DNA from: Pseudacidovorax sp.
Lineage (GTDB): Bacteria; Pseudomonadota; Gammaproteobacteria; Burkholderiales; Burkholderiaceae_C
Reading direction: 5' to 3'
Assembly (NCBI RefSeq): GCF_017991995.1
Contig: NZ_JAGOPN010000002.1
Coordinates: 124,001-188,000, forward strand
Length of the DNA stretch: 64,000 bases
The notes beneath the pieces are model-generated. The model ran no database searches and was not told where the DNA came from. It was given only the letters and a program-made list of their open reading frames with translations. The position numbers and the translations under genes were made by a program. Each line of letters opens with the position of its first letter. The first letter of the stretch is position 1. Below are positions 63,365 through 64,000 of the stretch, one piece after another.

Positions 63365-64000
<636 letters not shown>

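Overview
The window is 64 kb of very GC-rich DNA with tightly packed genes. The gene content fits a betaproteobacterium of the order Burkholderiales, most like Comamonadaceae: two Bug-type solute receptors, a LysR/gcdH/CoA-transferase cluster, DUF1127 and DUF4148-like proteins, a CueR copper regulon, and mnmG about 7 kb from a probable chromosomal origin. I saw no tRNA, rRNA, insertion sequence, prophage or CRISPR array. The lineage is inferred from gene content alone.

Layout. (1) 1-6.8 kb: start of mnmG, a Phd/VapC toxin-antitoxin pair with a palindromic operator, small proteins, a glutathione S-transferase, an Old Yellow Enzyme, and a copper module (copA, copZ, cueR) with two CueR-type promoters. 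(2) 6.95-7.96 kb: an intergenic, locally AT-rich stretch with three perfect DnaA boxes. It is built from two diverged tandem copies of a unit of about 497 bp, and is probably oriC. (3) 8-18.8 kb: an envelope cluster made of the creB-creC two-component system, PBP1A, and a four-gene operon encoding a VIT/VWA protein with a PEP-CTERM tail, an exosortase, an EpsI-like protein and a second glycosyltransferase-51 protein. A perfect cre tag (TTCAC-N6-TTCAC) lies just upstream of that operon. (4) 19-31.4 kb: proC, a Bug receptor with a hydrolase, a glutaryl-CoA pathway (gcdH plus CoA-transferase), and a class A beta-lactamase facing a winged-helix/helical-repeat protein. (5) 31.5-50.1 kb: two divergent citrate-synthase paralogues, panE, glsA, a GntR-controlled Bug/TauE/amidohydrolase cluster, an aldehyde dehydrogenase and an SpmA-SpmB fusion. 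(6) 50.3-64 kb: two more toxin-antitoxin pairs, and fatty-acid or aromatic acyl-CoA catabolism (crotonase, MalT-like regulator, fadB-type fusion, SDR, thiolase). It also has a MarR/FUSC efflux pair with a striking tandem operator and the start of a branched-chain amino-acid-type ABC transporter (livG, livF cut by the window end).

The most unusual system is the creBC-exosortase cluster. It looks like a dedicated single-target exosortase pathway under two-component control, comparable to the proteobacterial dedicated sortase systems that pair a VIT/VWA target with their own kinase and regulator. The duplicated origin is the second main point of interest. Coordinates are read directly from the sequence. 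Family assignments come from motif recognition, without database searches.
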